From Rapidithrix thailandica (GTDB lineage: Bacteria > Bacteroidota > Bacteroidia > Cytophagales > Flammeovirgaceae): a stretch of 64,000 bases of DNA. The position numbers and the translations under genes were made by a program. The notes under the pieces were generated by a model, which worked only from the letters and a program-made list of their open reading frames with translations, did no database searches and had not been told where the DNA came from. The stretch is from the NCBI RefSeq assembly GCF_039710355.1, contig NZ_JBDKWZ010000016.1:107320-171319 (forward strand). Reading direction: 5' to 3'. Positions 16,559-25,423 of this stretch are shown here, piece by piece; positions within the stretch are counted from its first letter, which is position 1, and every line of letters begins with the position of its first letter.

Positions 16559-17254
16559 TCAGGTTTCTTGTTCATCGATGATTTCTAACTCAAGTGTGGT
16601 TTTGTCACCTATAACGGATACATCTTTCAAGATGTCATTTTCCAGCTTTTTCCCTTGATAGTTGAAATCGTGATTGCGATCGGTTAAATCAATTTCTAAT
16701 GATTTTCCATCGCCATTCTTTGTATGGATCACCAGGTAGGCCGTACCCTTTTCCAGTTCCGTGATTTTCTTTCGCTCTTTATTTTCAAAATGAGCGGAAA
16801 GTACTTCAAAGTTTTCTTCTTTTTGTAGGGTCGTTACGGGTGTATCCTGTGCACTTAAGTCGGTTTCCTTCCAGTAGTGCTCCAGGGTTTTATGCCCTCC
16901 ATCGTAGAGGATGGCCGGGGAGAGTTTAATTTGGGTGGTCATGGGTTCGCCATTCACCCCGTTGAAATGGTTTTTGAAAAAGACGCAATGTACATCGTAG
17001 AGTTCAAACACCCGGCTTTTGCTGTCCTGGGTCACCGGGGAAACGACAATCTTTACTTTTTTGACCATATCCATCCCCACAGACCAGGCGAAAAAGCTTT
17101 GGTCCGAGGTGGTTTCAAAGGTGATGTCAAAAATCGTCCCGTTGGGCTTTCCCATGGGTTTCCCATGTTCGTCTACCGAGCGGGTAAAGCGGAATTTGAA
17201 GTCAAGAATGTTAATTTCCTTATCCTCAACATACATTTTAGCAATTAAGCTCAT
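16559..17254 (-). CDS. tssD: TssD (Hcp-like) T6SS tube protein with a C-terminal extension
   Basis: 231 residues. The first ~135 residues match the Bacteroidota TssD/Hcp pattern: MSLIAKMYVEDKEINILDFK, FTRSVDEHGKPMGKPNGTIF, then DQSFFAWSVGMDMVKKVKIV and PMTTQIKLSPAILYDGG. In type VI secretion, Hcp-like rings stack into the tube and carry small effectors. After the core is an extra ~95-residue segment (ITELEKGTAYLVIHTKNGDG, then IDLTDRNHDFNYQGKKLEND) that resembles, from memory, linker or cargo domains of Bacteroidota T6SS effectors. No other T6SS structural gene is in the window, so this is an orphan island. The gene converges on the paralog array with 2 bp between stop codons. Confidence 0.82.
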   Translation of the reverse strand: MSLIAKMYVEDKEINILDFKFRFTRSVDEHGKPMGKPNGTIFDITFETTSDQSFFAWSVGMDMVKKVKIVVSPVTQDSKSRVFELYDVHCVFFKNHFNGVNGEPMTTQIKLSPAILYDGGHKTLEHYWKETDLSAQDTPVTTLQKEENFEVLSAHFENKERKKITELEKGTAYLVIHTKNGDGKSLEIDLTDRNHDFNYQGKKLENDILKDVSVIGDKTTLELEIIDEQET

Positions 17255-17257
17255 AAT

Positions 17258-17331
17258 GCAATTGTATTTATAGATGGTTGAAATAATGGTTTATAGGTAA
17301 ATGTATAAAACATTTTTCTAAATACAATTGC
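17258..17331 (-). promoter_or_regulatory. Perfect inverted repeat in the tssD leader
   Basis: 13-bp perfect arms GCAATTGTATTTA (17258-17270) and TAAATACAATTGC (17319-17331), starting 4 bp upstream of the tssD ATG. A third partial copy of the arm, TAAATACAATT, lies near 17425. Paired operator sites for a dimeric regulator or a leader hairpin are both possible. Confidence 0.5.
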
Positions 17332-17394
17332 CTAGTAACAGGTAAAAATAAAGAAGTTTCTTGCTAACGGATGGGGGAGGCTGTATAAAAAAGA

Positions 17395-17420
17395 AAAAGC
17401 AAACCGAATGGCTTGCTTTT
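17395..17420 (-). terminator. Intrinsic terminator at the right edge of the island
   Basis: Arms AAAAGCAA/TTGCTTTT with a 10-nt loop; on the minus strand it is followed by a long T-rich run. It lies about 70 bp past the stop of the decayed minus-strand fragment at 17491 and would have ended that transcript. Confidence 0.65.
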
Positions 17421-17490
17421 CTCCTAAATACAATTCCCTTGATATATGAGTTTAATCAGACAAATATAGAAATTAAATGCGTAATTCTAC

Positions 17491-17634
17491 TTAAATAAGT
17501 GATTTCTGGATGTGGTGGGCAAAGTTCCGGATGTGGGTCTTGTCCCGTTCGGACAGTGGGGTATTCCGGTTATAAACCAGGATCAAGGTATAGCGTTTTT
17601 CCGGTTCCGCCTCCAGGTAAAGGTGGTATCCCTT
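17491..17634 (-). pseudogene. 3' fragment of a lost gene
   Basis: 47 codons that read as a genuine protein C-terminus (GYHLYLEAEPEKRYTLILVY, then TPLSERDKTHIRNFAHHIQK) but begin right after an in-frame TGA at 17635-17637 and have no start codon. It is followed by a good terminator. GC content matches the chromosome rather than the island, so this is probably an old resident gene cut when the island arrived. Family not recognised. Confidence 0.6.
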
Positions 17635-17656
17635 TCAGCATGTGAATCCTAACTTT

Positions 17657-18112
17657 TTAACCCACTTCTTCCAAACGGTAGGCGCGTCCGTTAAACGTAA
17701 AGGTATCTCCTTTTTGTAACCCCAGACAGGTTTTGCCAATGGGGGATACCGGAGAAACTGCAAAGCATTGTAGGTCGTCTAAAGCGATTTGTCCCAAACT
17801 TACGGATAGGTACAGGTAGCCATAATTGGTTTTTACCAGGCTTCCGAGTTCTACTTGGGCCGAGGCTTGTTTTTCGGGATTGATCTGTTCAAGTACTTTT
17901 TTGAGTTGGATGGCATTGCTTAGTTGCCCGGCATATTTTTCCTGTTCCAGTTGCATCATGGCCCTTCCGGTTTCGTATTTATCACCCATGCTGCTTTTGG
18001 ATTCGTCATTGGCGGCTTCGCGGGCTGCTTGTATAGCTTTTTGGGCTGTTAGGATACGGTCATCTACTTGTCGGGTGCAATATTGATGAAGTCTTTTTTT
18101 GATGGATTTCAT
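17657..18112 (-). CDS. GreA/GreB C-terminal-domain-like protein
   Basis: 151 residues. A helical N-terminal part with basic residues (MKSIKKRLHQYCTRQVDDRI), a central conserved MGDKYETGRAMMQLEQEKYA, and a C-terminal GreA/GreB-type beta domain with SPIGKTCLGLQKGDTF. Short proteins of this type are common in Bacteroidota and are often wrongly named 3-oxoacyl-ACP synthase. They probably bind RNA polymerase, but transcript-cleavage activity is doubtful because the typical GreA coiled-coil tip with its acidic pair is not evident. The helicase gene lies downstream on the same strand after 75 bp in the order this gene is read first relative to no other partner. Confidence 0.75.
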   Translation of the reverse strand: MKSIKKRLHQYCTRQVDDRILTAQKAIQAAREAANDESKSSMGDKYETGRAMMQLEQEKYAGQLSNAIQLKKVLEQINPEKQASAQVELGSLVKTNYGYLYLSVSLGQIALDDLQCFAVSPVSPIGKTCLGLQKGDTFTFNGRAYRLEEVG

Positions 18113-18187
18113 GGCGATTACCTGTTTTTAATTTGAGTTATTGAAGAAAAGGCTTCTTTCAAAGCCCTTCTTGTGTGTGTATCAGCG

Positions 18188-19513
18188 TTAACGGGCGATT
18201 TCAATTTTCAATTTTTTCTTTTTCACTTTTTCATGCTTCAGTTTCCGGACAAGCTGTGCCGCTTTGTCGCGTTTCACAGCGGCATAAGCTACATAGTCTT
18301 TTACTTCAATTAAACCCAATTCATCGTGTTGAAGCTTTCCTTTTTTCAACACCAGGCCTACAATATCGGTTTTGTTGATTTTATCTTTTTTTCCTCCGCT
18401 AAAATAGATCGTGTCCCAATCAGGAGGGGCCGGTAAAGGAAGGGATTCCGGAAGAGAAATAAATTCCGGTTTTTGTTTTAAATATGGCAAAATAGGCTCC
18501 TTTTCCGCAAGAACCAAGTAAGAACTGCCATTGGCATGCATACGGGCCGTCCGGCCGTTGCGATGGACAAATGCTGTTTCTGTTTGTGGTAGTTGATAAT
18601 GTATGATTTGCTGAATCTCCGGAATGTCCAAACCCCGGGATGCCAAGTCGGTAGTGATTAACAAATGACTGCTCCCATTCCTGAATTTGGTTAAGGTTCG
18701 TTCCCTTTCGTCTTGTTTTAACCCACCATGAAATGCCTCATGTACCAGCCCCTGGTCTAATAGTAGTTCACTGATACGGTCTACGGCCGCCCGGTGATTA
18801 CAGAATACCAGTGTCGGTGAGTTACCCAACAAACATATCAAACGAAAAAGCGCCTCCAGTTTGTCAGTTCCCTCCGAACGCACGGCTTTAAACTCCAGTT
18901 GCTTATTGGTTTTGACAGAAGGGGTATAGTCCAACGTATAAGGGGATTTTAGTCCGGTAAATGCCGGTACCGATTGGGTTTGTGTGGCAGAGGTCAATAT
19001 TTTATTTTTTACCCCGGTTAAGCGTTGGATGATGATTTCCATATCTTTTTGAAAGCCCAATTCCAAGGCTTTGTCAAATTCATCCATGATAAGTGTATGC
19101 ACGAGGGCCGGATCAAAACTTTTTCGCTGTAAGTGGTCGGCAACCCTGCCGGGTGTTCCAACCAAAACAGCCGGAGGATCCTGAAAGTTGTTCAATTCGA
19201 TTTTGACCGAATGTCCGCCATAGCAAGTGTTGACTTTGAAGCCGCTTCCCATCGCTTTCCATACCTGTTCGATTTGCAAGGCTAATTCACGGGAAGGAAC
19301 CAAGATCAAGGCTTGGACACCTATCCGGTCTTCCCGAAGGTTTAAGAGCATTGGCAGGAGGAAAGCCAACGTCTTGCCGGAGCCGGTGGGAGAAAGCAAT
19401 ACAAAATTCTGATGCCGTTCGGCTGCCTTCAGACTGGCCAACTGCATGGAGTTCAATTCATTTATTTGAAGCCTGTTAATTAAAGGCTGTATTCTCTTCA
19501 ACTTTTTTTCCAT
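18188..19513 (-). CDS. DEAD-box RNA helicase, DbpA-like
   Basis: 441 residues. Helicase motifs in order: I, SPTGSGKT (41-48); Ia, PSRELALQ; Ib, GTPGR; II, D144-E-F-D147, an unusual DEFD in place of DEAD; III, SATQT at 175; then the second RecA domain with TTDLASRGLDIPEIQ and HRNGRTAR. The C-terminal part (about 375-441) fits the DbpA RNA-binding domain (TDIVGLVLKKGKLQ, then KDYVAYAAV), which in Escherichia coli DbpA targets 23S rRNA hairpin 92 during ribosome assembly. A CAAAGGTA on the plus strand just upstream (19518-19525) reads TACCTTTG on the gene strand, a possible -7 element very close to the ATG. Confidence 0.9.
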   Translation of the reverse strand: MEKKLKRIQPLINRLQINELNSMQLASLKAAERHQNFVLLSPTGSGKTLAFLLPMLLNLREDRIGVQALILVPSRELALQIEQVWKAMGSGFKVNTCYGGHSVKIELNNFQDPPAVLVGTPGRVADHLQRKSFDPALVHTLIMDEFDKALELGFQKDMEIIIQRLTGVKNKILTSATQTQSVPAFTGLKSPYTLDYTPSVKTNKQLEFKAVRSEGTDKLEALFRLICLLGNSPTLVFCNHRAAVDRISELLLDQGLVHEAFHGGLKQDERERTLTKFRNGSSHLLITTDLASRGLDIPEIQQIIHYQLPQTETAFVHRNGRTARMHANGSSYLVLAEKEPILPYLKQKPEFISLPESLPLPAPPDWDTIYFSGGKKDKINKTDIVGLVLKKGKLQHDELGLIEVKDYVAYAAVKRDKAAQLVRKLKHEKVKKKKLKIEIAR

Positions 19514-19713
19514 TGCGCAAAGGTAAGGCTTGGCGGGTATTCGGTGAAATATTAAGGTTAAAGGATTGAGAGATGGAAGGATTGAAGGAAAGAGGGCAGA
19601 AGGCTTTCTCCTGCTTCCTTCCTCTGTATTTCTTTTTTTAGAGTATGTTTAAATTGGATACGGATGATTTAAAAGCTGTCTTTACAGCCCAAATTCAACG
19701 GTTCTTACCTTTG

Positions 19714-22020
19714 TTACTGCGTTTTGCCCCAGTCCGGATTGGGTGCAGGACCCATCGTCAATTCAAGCTTTCCGCCCTCGACAAGGTCCTTAAACTTTAA
19801 CCGGCAAGTAGGCAGGGGCCTGCCGTTGAGCAGGGCCGATTGGATATAAATATTCTCTTTCGAATTGTTCTTGGCCTCAATCACAAACTCCCGGCCTGCA
19901 TAGTAATTGCCGTCAAGGCGGATGGTTATTTTTTCGAACAGGGGACTGCTGATGTCGAGTTCTGGCGCTTCGGAGCAGCCTCCGTCCATTTCGAAAAAGC
20001 CCAAGGCACTCATAACAAACCAGGCGCCCATCTGTCCTTCGTCTTCATCGCCCTCCCAGCCATGGTAGGGGGAGGCCCCGTAAAAAGCATCCATGATGGC
20101 CCGGGTATATTTTTGAGTCAGCCAGGGCTTGCCTGAATAATTGAACAACCATGCCGCTTGCATATTGACCTCATTTCCATGGTTGATATAATATTCCGCA
20201 CTTTGTCCGCTGGTACGGTCAAAGGCATGAGCGGCAAATCGGTGTTCTTGTGATTTTTCAAACCCTTCTTCCAGTCGTTTGTTAAACAGATCTTTTCCGA
20301 TCAGTTTGATAAGCCCTTCGGCATCGTGTGGGACATAAATTGAATATTGCCAGCTGTTGCCTTCAATGAAGCCTTGGTTGGAAAAAACATCAAAATCGGT
20401 TTTCCATTGGCCGTTTTTGGCTTTAGGAACTACATATTTCAATTCCGGATGAAATGCGTTTTTATAGTTCTGAGATCGTTGGGAAAAATACTTGTAGTCC
20501 TTTTTATTGCCAATGGCCTTTGCCATTTGGGCTACGCACCAATCATCGTAAGCATAGTCCAACGTCTTACAGGTAACTCCGGCTTCCATGGGCATATACC
20601 CGTAGCGGATATAATCGTCCAGTTGCTCATTGCCGGCATGCCCGCCACATTCATGTGCAGTGCCCGTCCGGGTCACTTTCTTTTTCATGGCCTGATAGAT
20701 TTTCTCCGGAGTATCGGTATATATACCTTTCTGGTAAGCACTTAACAGAAGTGCCATTTCATGGGAGCCCTCCATGATGGCCGAATATTCCAGTCCTGCC
20801 GGGCCTTTGCTGGTCCATCCGGTTTTGTCGTAAAGTTCGAGTTGCGTTAACACCCAGTTTTTCATAATTTCCGGAGAAATAAGCGACCACAAACCATTGA
20901 GGTTCCAGAACGTGTTCCAGAAGGCATCTCCGCCATAGATGTCTACCCCTGCAGGAAGTTGTTGAACTCTTTCACAGGCGTCTCTATATTTTCCGTTTAC
21001 ATCATTCCAGGTTTGTTTGGCAGAATAACTCCGGTATAAGTTGGTGTAGAATTTTGTTTTATCCTCCTCGGCTCCTCCTTCCACCGTAATTTTGCTCAAC
21101 AGGTCATTCCAGGTAGTGCGGGCATGGTCCACGGCACTGGTAAAATTCCATCCGAAGGGGGCCAGTTCTGTTTCAAGGTTTAACCTCGCTTGTTGAACAC
21201 TCACCAGTGAGATACCCGATTTTACCATAATCACCTCCTCTTTTTCCGTTTCATACGTGACATACACCCCGATATCATTTTTCCCGGCTATTTTTTCGAG
21301 GTTTTTCGTCTCTTTTCCTTCATTCCAGCCGTTCATGGCTTGAAAAGGTTTGCTGAATTGAAGTACGAAATGAAGGGTATACTCATTCCAGGAACTCCAG
21401 GGGCCGCTTATACACCGGGCGTAGCCTTCAATCTCCGTATCGCTGACCTTCGTAATGGTAGCATCATTCACCTTGAATCCATAGTCCCATTCGGTAGGGA
21501 AGAGTAGGTCCACCAATATTCTGGACTCTTTTTTCTTCGGGAAGGTGTATTTTTGAAATCCGCATCGGGTGGTGGCTGTCATTTCGGCTGTTACCTCGTG
21601 GTCGTACAGATGTACGGAGTAGTATCCCGGAAAGGCTTTTTCGGTTTCTTTCAGGATTCTGGAATGATAGCCGGCATTGGCCCCTTTATAGGGAGAATCC
21701 ACAGACTTATCTTCCAAGACCAAATCCGCGGTAGTCGGCATCATCCGCAAGCCTCCCATGGTCCAGGCATGTAAATGACTAAAGCCGGAGATGCTGTTAA
21801 TGGCATATTCATAGCCGCCCATCCAGACATTCCCTTGATTGTCGGGGCCTAACTGGATCATGCCGAAAGGCATGGTGGCATGGGGCCCCAGCATCCAGCG
21901 CGAATTGGAAGTTCCGATAAAGACATCTACATAATCAACCGGTTTGCGTGGGTTTTGTCCTAAGCTATTGTGATACGATGCAAAGGCTAAAATACATAAG
22001 AGCGTAAATTTGAATTTCAT
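19714..22020 (-). CDS. GH92 alpha-mannosidase
   Basis: 768 residues. Signal peptide MKFKFTLLCILAFASYHNSLGQ, then the GH92 pattern from its start: VDVFIGTSNSRWMLGPHATM, PFGMIQLGPDNQGN and GFSHLHAWTMGG. The catalytic part contains GGDAFWNTFWNLNGLW, MEGSHEMALLLSAYQKG and GDEDEGQMGAWFVMSALGFF. GH92 enzymes are calcium-dependent exo-alpha-mannosidases, mostly alpha-1,2, acting in the periplasm on mannose-rich glycans. It is the last gene of the minus-strand SusC/SusD locus, 64 bp after the FG-GAP lipoprotein. Length is normal for the family. Linkage specificity cannot be read from sequence here. Confidence 0.93.
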   Translation of the reverse strand: MKFKFTLLCILAFASYHNSLGQNPRKPVDYVDVFIGTSNSRWMLGPHATMPFGMIQLGPDNQGNVWMGGYEYAINSISGFSHLHAWTMGGLRMMPTTADLVLEDKSVDSPYKGANAGYHSRILKETEKAFPGYYSVHLYDHEVTAEMTATTRCGFQKYTFPKKKESRILVDLLFPTEWDYGFKVNDATITKVSDTEIEGYARCISGPWSSWNEYTLHFVLQFSKPFQAMNGWNEGKETKNLEKIAGKNDIGVYVTYETEKEEVIMVKSGISLVSVQQARLNLETELAPFGWNFTSAVDHARTTWNDLLSKITVEGGAEEDKTKFYTNLYRSYSAKQTWNDVNGKYRDACERVQQLPAGVDIYGGDAFWNTFWNLNGLWSLISPEIMKNWVLTQLELYDKTGWTSKGPAGLEYSAIMEGSHEMALLLSAYQKGIYTDTPEKIYQAMKKKVTRTGTAHECGGHAGNEQLDDYIRYGYMPMEAGVTCKTLDYAYDDWCVAQMAKAIGNKKDYKYFSQRSQNYKNAFHPELKYVVPKAKNGQWKTDFDVFSNQGFIEGNSWQYSIYVPHDAEGLIKLIGKDLFNKRLEEGFEKSQEHRFAAHAFDRTSGQSAEYYINHGNEVNMQAAWLFNYSGKPWLTQKYTRAIMDAFYGASPYHGWEGDEDEGQMGAWFVMSALGFFEMDGGCSEAPELDISSPLFEKITIRLDGNYYAGREFVIEAKNNSKENIYIQSALLNGRPLPTCRLKFKDLVEGGKLELTMGPAPNPDWGKTQ

Positions 22021-22084
22021 AAAAGTTTGTTTTTTAAAATGGATTCAAAGATTTGGTTTGGTATTCAATTGAATACCTGAAATA

Positions 22085-25000
22085 CTAAAGAGAGGGTTTG
22101 ATGATTTTGACCAATTGAAGGTAGTCGTTGTTTTTGGCACAAAGAATTCCCTCTCCCCCTTGGGCTAATTTTATCTTTTTTAGCGTTTTCACTTCTCCGC
22201 TGATCATTAGCCCGCTTTGATAGGGCATATGGGTTTTAAAGCCTCCGGCACCATTTCCGGTCAGCAAGCCTCCGAAGCTGGCATCGCTTCTGGGCGTTTC
22301 TACTTCCGAGCCGTACAGGTTCCCTCCGAATACAACATCCGGGTTGCCGTCTTGATTGATATCGTCTGCAAGCAGTGCATTGACGGAGGAAATCTGAGCC
22401 AGATTATCCAGCGGTTTAAGGGCAAAGCGTCCGTTCCCCAGGTTTTCGGCATAGCAGGTAGCAAAGCTTTTTACTTGGTAGCGCGTGGATTTTTGCAGGT
22501 GGTCGGTGGAGTAGATTTCTTCCAGATTGGCCTGGGCAAAAGCGCGATAGTTTTTGAATTTTGCTTTGATGGCCGGAACCTGTTGCGAGGAGCATTCCCT
22601 GCCGCGGACGGGGTATTGCTCTCCGTTTTGACTATAACTTAAGACCAGGTCCTGTCTTTTGTCATTGTCGTAGTCATAGGTATACAAGCTAAAAGGAGCG
22701 TTTTCCTTGGCCTGATATTTATAATTCAAGCCCAGGTTGCCTATTATCAGATCCCGGTCTCCGTCCTGGTCGAAATCTTCACTGAGCATACCAAACCACC
22801 AGCCTTCCGTGCCGGAGAAGCCGCAGGATTCGGAAGCATTGACAAACTTTCCATGGCGGTTTTTTAAACAAGTAATGCCCATCCATTCTCCGATCAGTAG
22901 CAGATCCAGGTGCTTGTCATTGTCCACATCAAGCCACTCGGCTTGTGTCACCATTCCGATGCTTTGCAGTTCCGGGGCGATTGCGTCCGTTGCGTTCACA
23001 AACTTTACCTGCCCGTCAGAGCTTTCATTTTTGAGGATATAGCTTTGGGGAGAAGCCGGGTAATTTCGGGGGACGATTCTTCCGCCTACAAACAAGTCTA
23101 TGTCCCCGTCTTGGTCGTAATCGGCCGGAACCACGCAGGAGCCACTGGTGAACATTTCAGGCAGTCCGGTTTTTATTTTTTCGAAAACACCTTTACCCTT
23201 GTTGAGATATAGTTTGTCTTGATAATAAGCACTTCCGCTTTCAAACTCGTTTCCTCCGCATACTACGTAAAGGTCCAAGGCGCCATCCCCGTTTGCATCG
23301 AAAAAGACAGCGCTGACATCCTCCTGCTCCTGGTCCGCTTCCCAAACGTCAGGGTTTATTTCCGAGAAAGTGCCGTCTTCTTTTTGAAGAAACATTTTGC
23401 CGGAATGCCCTTTTGCCCCACCGATGTAAAAATCCTCCAAGCCATCCTTATTGACATCAGCTACTGCTAAGGCAGGGCCATATTGTGAGATTTTATGAGG
23501 CAGCAGAATTTGATAGCGATAATCATCAAAGAAGTTTTCTTCGTGCTTATGATGTAAGGATACTTGGGCCGTAATATCTTCAAAAAACACCTCCGTATGT
23601 TGTATAGCGGATTCCTTTGCCGGAGCAGCCTGGCGATAGTCAAAAGTGATGAGACGATTGGTTTTTACATTTTCTAAAATTTCCTCCTTCCCGTCCTGCC
23701 ATCGGATTCTTACTTTTTCCAGCACGCTTTTCTTTCCGGTCCCGAAATGGACAATGGGCTCTACGGAAGACTGAAACCCCCGGGTCAAGGTCACTTCCTG
23801 AAACTGGATTTCGCCTTTATCTTCGACCCATAGTTTACAGCCGATCCCAAAGGCGTTTGACGCAGGGCCATTGATTTTGATTCGCAGGTAATGATTGGCC
23901 CCGGTGTCGCTGGTTTTATTTTCATAGATCAGGCTTTTGGCGTCCAGGTTGTTCACAACCAGGTCCAAATCACCGTCCCCGTCCAGATCCCCATAGGCCA
24001 CTCCGTTGGAAAAACCTTTGTAGTTAATTCCCCATTGCTTGGAAACATCCGAGAAAGCCAGGTTTCCTTGATTTTGAAAGGCGTAGTTTTCAATTTTCTC
24101 AGAAGGCATTTTCAATGTGAGTTTTAAGGTTTCCGAGTCCTTGTAATTTTTTACCTCTTCGCTTCTGAAAAAATCACGGTTGTTGATATCCCTTCTGACC
24201 CCGTTGGTCACAAACATATCCTTATACCCGTCATTGTCAAAATCAGCAAATAACGCAGCCCAGCTCCAATCGGTAGAAGACACTCCTGCCATCCGGGCGA
24301 TATCTCCGAAGCGCGGTAATCCGTTCCGGTCGTTACCCATGTTGAGTTGCAAGGTATTTGCCGAATATTGGTAGTGCATATTGTTTTTTAAGAGCCGGTC
24401 GAACCGCTCGGGGTTCATACTGTCCATATTTTCTTTGGACCTGCGGTTGTCTTCAGGAAGCATATCTACCTGGAAAAGGTCCAGAAGACCATCGTTATTG
24501 AAGTCAGCGGCATCACAGCCCATGCCGAAATAGGAAGTATGCTTGGTCAGTGTCAGGTTTTGGTCTGAAAAAGAGCCGTTCCGGTTGTTGATTAAGAAAT
24601 AATCCGGGGTACTGAAATCATTGGACACGTAGATATCCGGCCAGCCGTCCTGGTTATAATCCCCAACCGAAACTCCCAGCGACAATCCGTATTTTTCCAA
24701 ACCGGCCTCTTGGGTAACATCCGTAAATTGTTGGTTTCCTTCATTTCGATAGAGCCGGTCGCTTTTGTGGTAAGGGGTATGTTCCCGGAAGTTCAAGTAC
24801 TCATTCTGGATTTGACCGGCAGAAGCCAACGGATAGTTGACCACGTACAAGTCCTGATCGCCATCCAAATCATAATCCAGAAAAACAGCCTGGGTGCTGT
24901 TGCCTGTGTCCGCCAGTCCGTAACTTTCTGCCGATTCCGTGAAGGTAGGTGTCTCTCCGGGCCTGGCATCATTGATGAAGAGCAGGTTTTTTGTACTCGC

Positions 25001-25423
25001 CCATTTGCCCGAAACACTGACATAGATATCCAACCAACCATCTTGGTTGGCATCTCCCAGGGTTACGCCCGTTACCCACCGGTCGTCAGCCGCTACCCGG
25101 GCCTTTTGGGTAATGTCTTCAAACTGTAAATTTCCTTTGTTTAAATACAGTTTGTTTTCCACCATATTCCCGGTAAAATAGATATCCGGCAGCCCATCAT
25201 TATTCAAATCGCCAATGGCAACACCTCCCCCCATATAGATATACATGTAGTTGAAGTAATTGACCGAATCGTTTTCGGTGAGTGTGTTAGCAAAGTGAAT
25301 TCCGGAGCGTTCGGGTGCCATTTCGTCAAAAATTTTTGAAGGTAGTTGTTCCCGCTCCGGATTACAGCTGATACAGCCAGTGATGATAAAAAGAAGTAGC
25401 ATCGATTGGAAGTTACGAATCAT
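22085..25423 (-). CDS. FG-GAP/VCBS repeat lipoprotein with ASPIC/UnbV domain
   Basis: 1112 residues. Lipoprotein signal with lipobox ITGC (C17). Two blocks of FG-GAP repeats, with many calcium-binding DxNxDGxxD loops (for example DLNNDGLPDIY, DANQDGWLDIY, DFNNDGLLDLF), flank a central ASPIC/UnbV domain around residues 520-590 (GIGCKLWVEDKGEIQFQEV, then VRIRWQDGKEE). Such proteins form surface beta-propellers and are common in Bacteroidota loci next to SusC/SusD, probably binding glycans or protein partners; the function is not established. It sits between SusD and GH92 on the same strand, but a 552-bp gap with strong hairpins separates it from SusD. Confidence 0.9.
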   Translation of the reverse strand: MIRNFQSMLLLFIITGCISCNPEREQLPSKIFDEMAPERSGIHFANTLTENDSVNYFNYMYIYMGGGVAIGDLNNDGLPDIYFTGNMVENKLYLNKGNLQFEDITQKARVAADDRWVTGVTLGDANQDGWLDIYVSVSGKWASTKNLLFINDARPGETPTFTESAESYGLADTGNSTQAVFLDYDLDGDQDLYVVNYPLASAGQIQNEYLNFREHTPYHKSDRLYRNEGNQQFTDVTQEAGLEKYGLSLGVSVGDYNQDGWPDIYVSNDFSTPDYFLINNRNGSFSDQNLTLTKHTSYFGMGCDAADFNNDGLLDLFQVDMLPEDNRRSKENMDSMNPERFDRLLKNNMHYQYSANTLQLNMGNDRNGLPRFGDIARMAGVSSTDWSWAALFADFDNDGYKDMFVTNGVRRDINNRDFFRSEEVKNYKDSETLKLTLKMPSEKIENYAFQNQGNLAFSDVSKQWGINYKGFSNGVAYGDLDGDGDLDLVVNNLDAKSLIYENKTSDTGANHYLRIKINGPASNAFGIGCKLWVEDKGEIQFQEVTLTRGFQSSVEPIVHFGTGKKSVLEKVRIRWQDGKEEILENVKTNRLITFDYRQAAPAKESAIQHTEVFFEDITAQVSLHHKHEENFFDDYRYQILLPHKISQYGPALAVADVNKDGLEDFYIGGAKGHSGKMFLQKEDGTFSEINPDVWEADQEQEDVSAVFFDANGDGALDLYVVCGGNEFESGSAYYQDKLYLNKGKGVFEKIKTGLPEMFTSGSCVVPADYDQDGDIDLFVGGRIVPRNYPASPQSYILKNESSDGQVKFVNATDAIAPELQSIGMVTQAEWLDVDNDKHLDLLLIGEWMGITCLKNRHGKFVNASESCGFSGTEGWWFGMLSEDFDQDGDRDLIIGNLGLNYKYQAKENAPFSLYTYDYDNDKRQDLVLSYSQNGEQYPVRGRECSSQQVPAIKAKFKNYRAFAQANLEEIYSTDHLQKSTRYQVKSFATCYAENLGNGRFALKPLDNLAQISSVNALLADDINQDGNPDVVFGGNLYGSEVETPRSDASFGGLLTGNGAGGFKTHMPYQSGLMISGEVKTLKKIKLAQGGEGILCAKNNDYLQLVKIIKPSL

